From NCBI GenBank assembly GCA_026636295.1, contig CP089453.1:186001-250000 (forward strand): a stretch of DNA of 64,000 bases, written 5' to 3'. Positions 63,178 to 64,000 of this stretch are shown piece after piece (positions within the stretch are counted from its first letter, which is position 1; every line of letters starts with the position of its first letter). This DNA is from Medakamo hakoo. Taxonomy: Eukaryota; Chlorophyta; Trebouxiophyceae; Coccomyxaceae. The notes beneath the pieces were generated by a model, which saw only the letters and a program-made list of their open reading frames with translations, was not told the origin of the DNA and made no database searches. Made by a program: the position numbers and the translations under genes.

Positions 63178-64000
63178 TTACAACGGAATCTCCTCTGAGC
63201 TGTCGAGGCGCTTGGTGCGCGGGCCGGGCGGCGGCGGGCGCGCGCGCCCTGTGGCGGTGGCGGCCGCGTCCCCGGGCGGCGACCCCCACCCGTCGCCGCC
63301 ACCGTCATCCAGCACAAACCGCGGGTCAGGCGGCGCAGCAGCAGCAGCAGGCCGGCGCGGCGGCGCCGGGTCCAGCGGCCCGGCCGGCCGGGCGGCGGGT
63401 GCGGGCCCTAACACGCCCAACTCCGTCGAGAGCGCGGCGCTCGCGCGCGCCGTGCCCGCGTCGAAGCCGCCGCCGCGGCCGTCCTCGCCGTCGCCGCCGC
63501 CGCCCCCACCAAGCACGCCGTCCTCGTCCAGCAGCAGGTAGGGCGAGTCGGGCACGGGCCGGAAGATCCAGGCCAGGGCGCCGAGGAAGGCCAGGCGGAC
63601 CAGCCCCTCCGCGACGAGGACGCCCGTCACGGCCGCCGCTTCCTCGCCCGGCTCCGACAGCAGCAGCAGCGGCAGGAGGATGGCGGCCGCGCGCAGGAGG
63701 ACGTACGACGTGACGCCGACGCGGAACCGTTTCAGCAGGCGCACTTTCCCGGCGCGGGCGACCGCGTCGGCGACGGTGGCGGGCGCGGCCGCGACCGACC
63801 CGGCCGTGCTGCCCGCCGCGCCGCCGCCGTGCAGGCGGGCGTACAGGCGGGCCGGGTCCGCGTCGCCCGCCGCAACGGCGGCGGCAGCGGAGGGTGGGAG
63901 CGGGACGGCCGCGCCAGCGACGACGCCGTTGCCCGCGGACACGGACCCGGGCGCGCGTGCGCCCACCATGCCCTCGCCCGTGCCCTCGATTTCTTCGCGC
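63178..64000 (-). CDS. Lung-seven-transmembrane receptor-like protein (partial)
   Basis: The minus-strand frame is open from the right edge to the stop at 63178, at least 273 residues, and is the C-terminal end of a longer gene. Blocks LLKRFRVGVTSYVLLRAAAI, VLVAEGLVRLAFLGALAW and IFRPVPDSPYLLLDEDG match the last membrane segments and the tail of GPR107/GPR108-like and plant lung-7TM proteins (FRP followed by an NPYL-like and acidic motif). These act in the Golgi and endosomes and in plants have been called candidate G-protein-coupled receptors. A Gly/Pro/Ala-rich tail ends DSSEEIPL. The membrane number is unknown as the start is missing. Confidence 0.7.
   Translation of the reverse strand, partial: REEIEGTGEGMVGARAPGSVSAGNGVVAGAAVPLPPSAAAAVAAGDADPARLYARLHGGGAAGSTAGSVAAAPATVADAVARAGKVRLLKRFRVGVTSYVLLRAAAILLPLLLLSEPGEEAAAVTGVLVAEGLVRLAFLGALAWIFRPVPDSPYLLLDEDGVLGGGGGGDGEDGRGGGFDAGTARASAALSTELGVLGPAPAARPAGPLDPAPPRRPAAAAAPPDPRFVLDDGGGDGWGSPPGDAAATATGRARPPPPGPRTKRLDSSEEIPL

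Noticed and set aside
1-64000. Transposons, virus-like elements, rRNA or tRNA genes
   Set aside because: No transposase, reverse transcriptase, terminal repeat pair, rRNA stretch or tRNA B-box (GTTCGANNC in context) was found by reading. A covariance search could still find a small RNA.

Overview
The window is 64 kb of compact nuclear DNA from a very GC-rich (about 70% or more by eye), intron-bearing eukaryote. It is most likely a green alga. The best lineage clue is the SnRK1/AMPK beta subunit at 40288-41502, whose protein starts MGNVN and runs through the plant-type CBM48 and ASC order. A plastid-type ATP/ADP translocase (44172-46594), a plant-type LON-domain protein (46824-48026) and several presumed transit peptides fit a plastid-bearing relative of plants. 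I do not name a species and cannot say from this window whether it photosynthesises.

About 35 genes are packed at roughly one per 1.8 kb, on both strands, with convergent 3' gaps as short as 45-70 bases and divergent starts often sharing 150-320 bases. Introns are mostly 85-270 bases and GT-AG. The donor is often GTGCGT or GTGAGT, and the acceptor region is C-rich rather than T-rich. Many introns are stop-free multiples of three, and two genes appear to have a first coding exon that is only the ATG. Exon boundaries given here come from reading donor and acceptor sites and checking the frame. No transcript data were available.

Left part (1-25 kb): a SIS-domain sugar isomerase (cut by the window edge), a bacterial-type RNase HII, a 2643-residue SMCHD1/GMI1-like GHKL-ATPase plus SMC-hinge protein, an ataxin-3-like deubiquitinase with UIMs and a UBX-like end, an acyl-activating enzyme, a small membrane protein, a mitochondrial intermediate peptidase, an unknown probable plastid protein, a guanylate-binding-protein GTPase, a secretory ARM-like protein, ERCC1 and an OMS1-like methyltransferase.

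Middle part (25-50 kb): a FAM114-like protein, NAE1/AXR1 (NEDD8 E1), a TruA-type pseudouridine synthase, an unknown coiled-coil protein, prefoldin subunit 4, ribosomal protein eL14, an AlgH/UPF0301 protein, an unknown secreted protein, prohibitin 1, the SnRK1 beta subunit, CDT1, the plastid ATP/ADP translocase, a LON-domain protein, complex III subunit QCR7 and UFC1 (UFM1 E2).

Right part (50-64 kb): a PYROXD2-like oxidoreductase, an MFS sugar transporter, an unknown Ser/Pro/Ala protein, an unknown type I membrane protein, an FAD monooxygenase, a possible tiny membrane protein, the Polycomb protein EED/ESC/FIE, and the C-terminal part of a lung-seven-transmembrane receptor-like protein cut by the right edge. 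These are housekeeping genes rather than an operon-like system. Two chromatin-silencing factors (the SMCHD1-like protein and EED) and three ubiquitin-like pathway parts (NAE1, UFC1, ataxin-3) lie in the same window but not side by side. I saw no transposon, virus-like element, CRISPR array, rRNA or tRNA.
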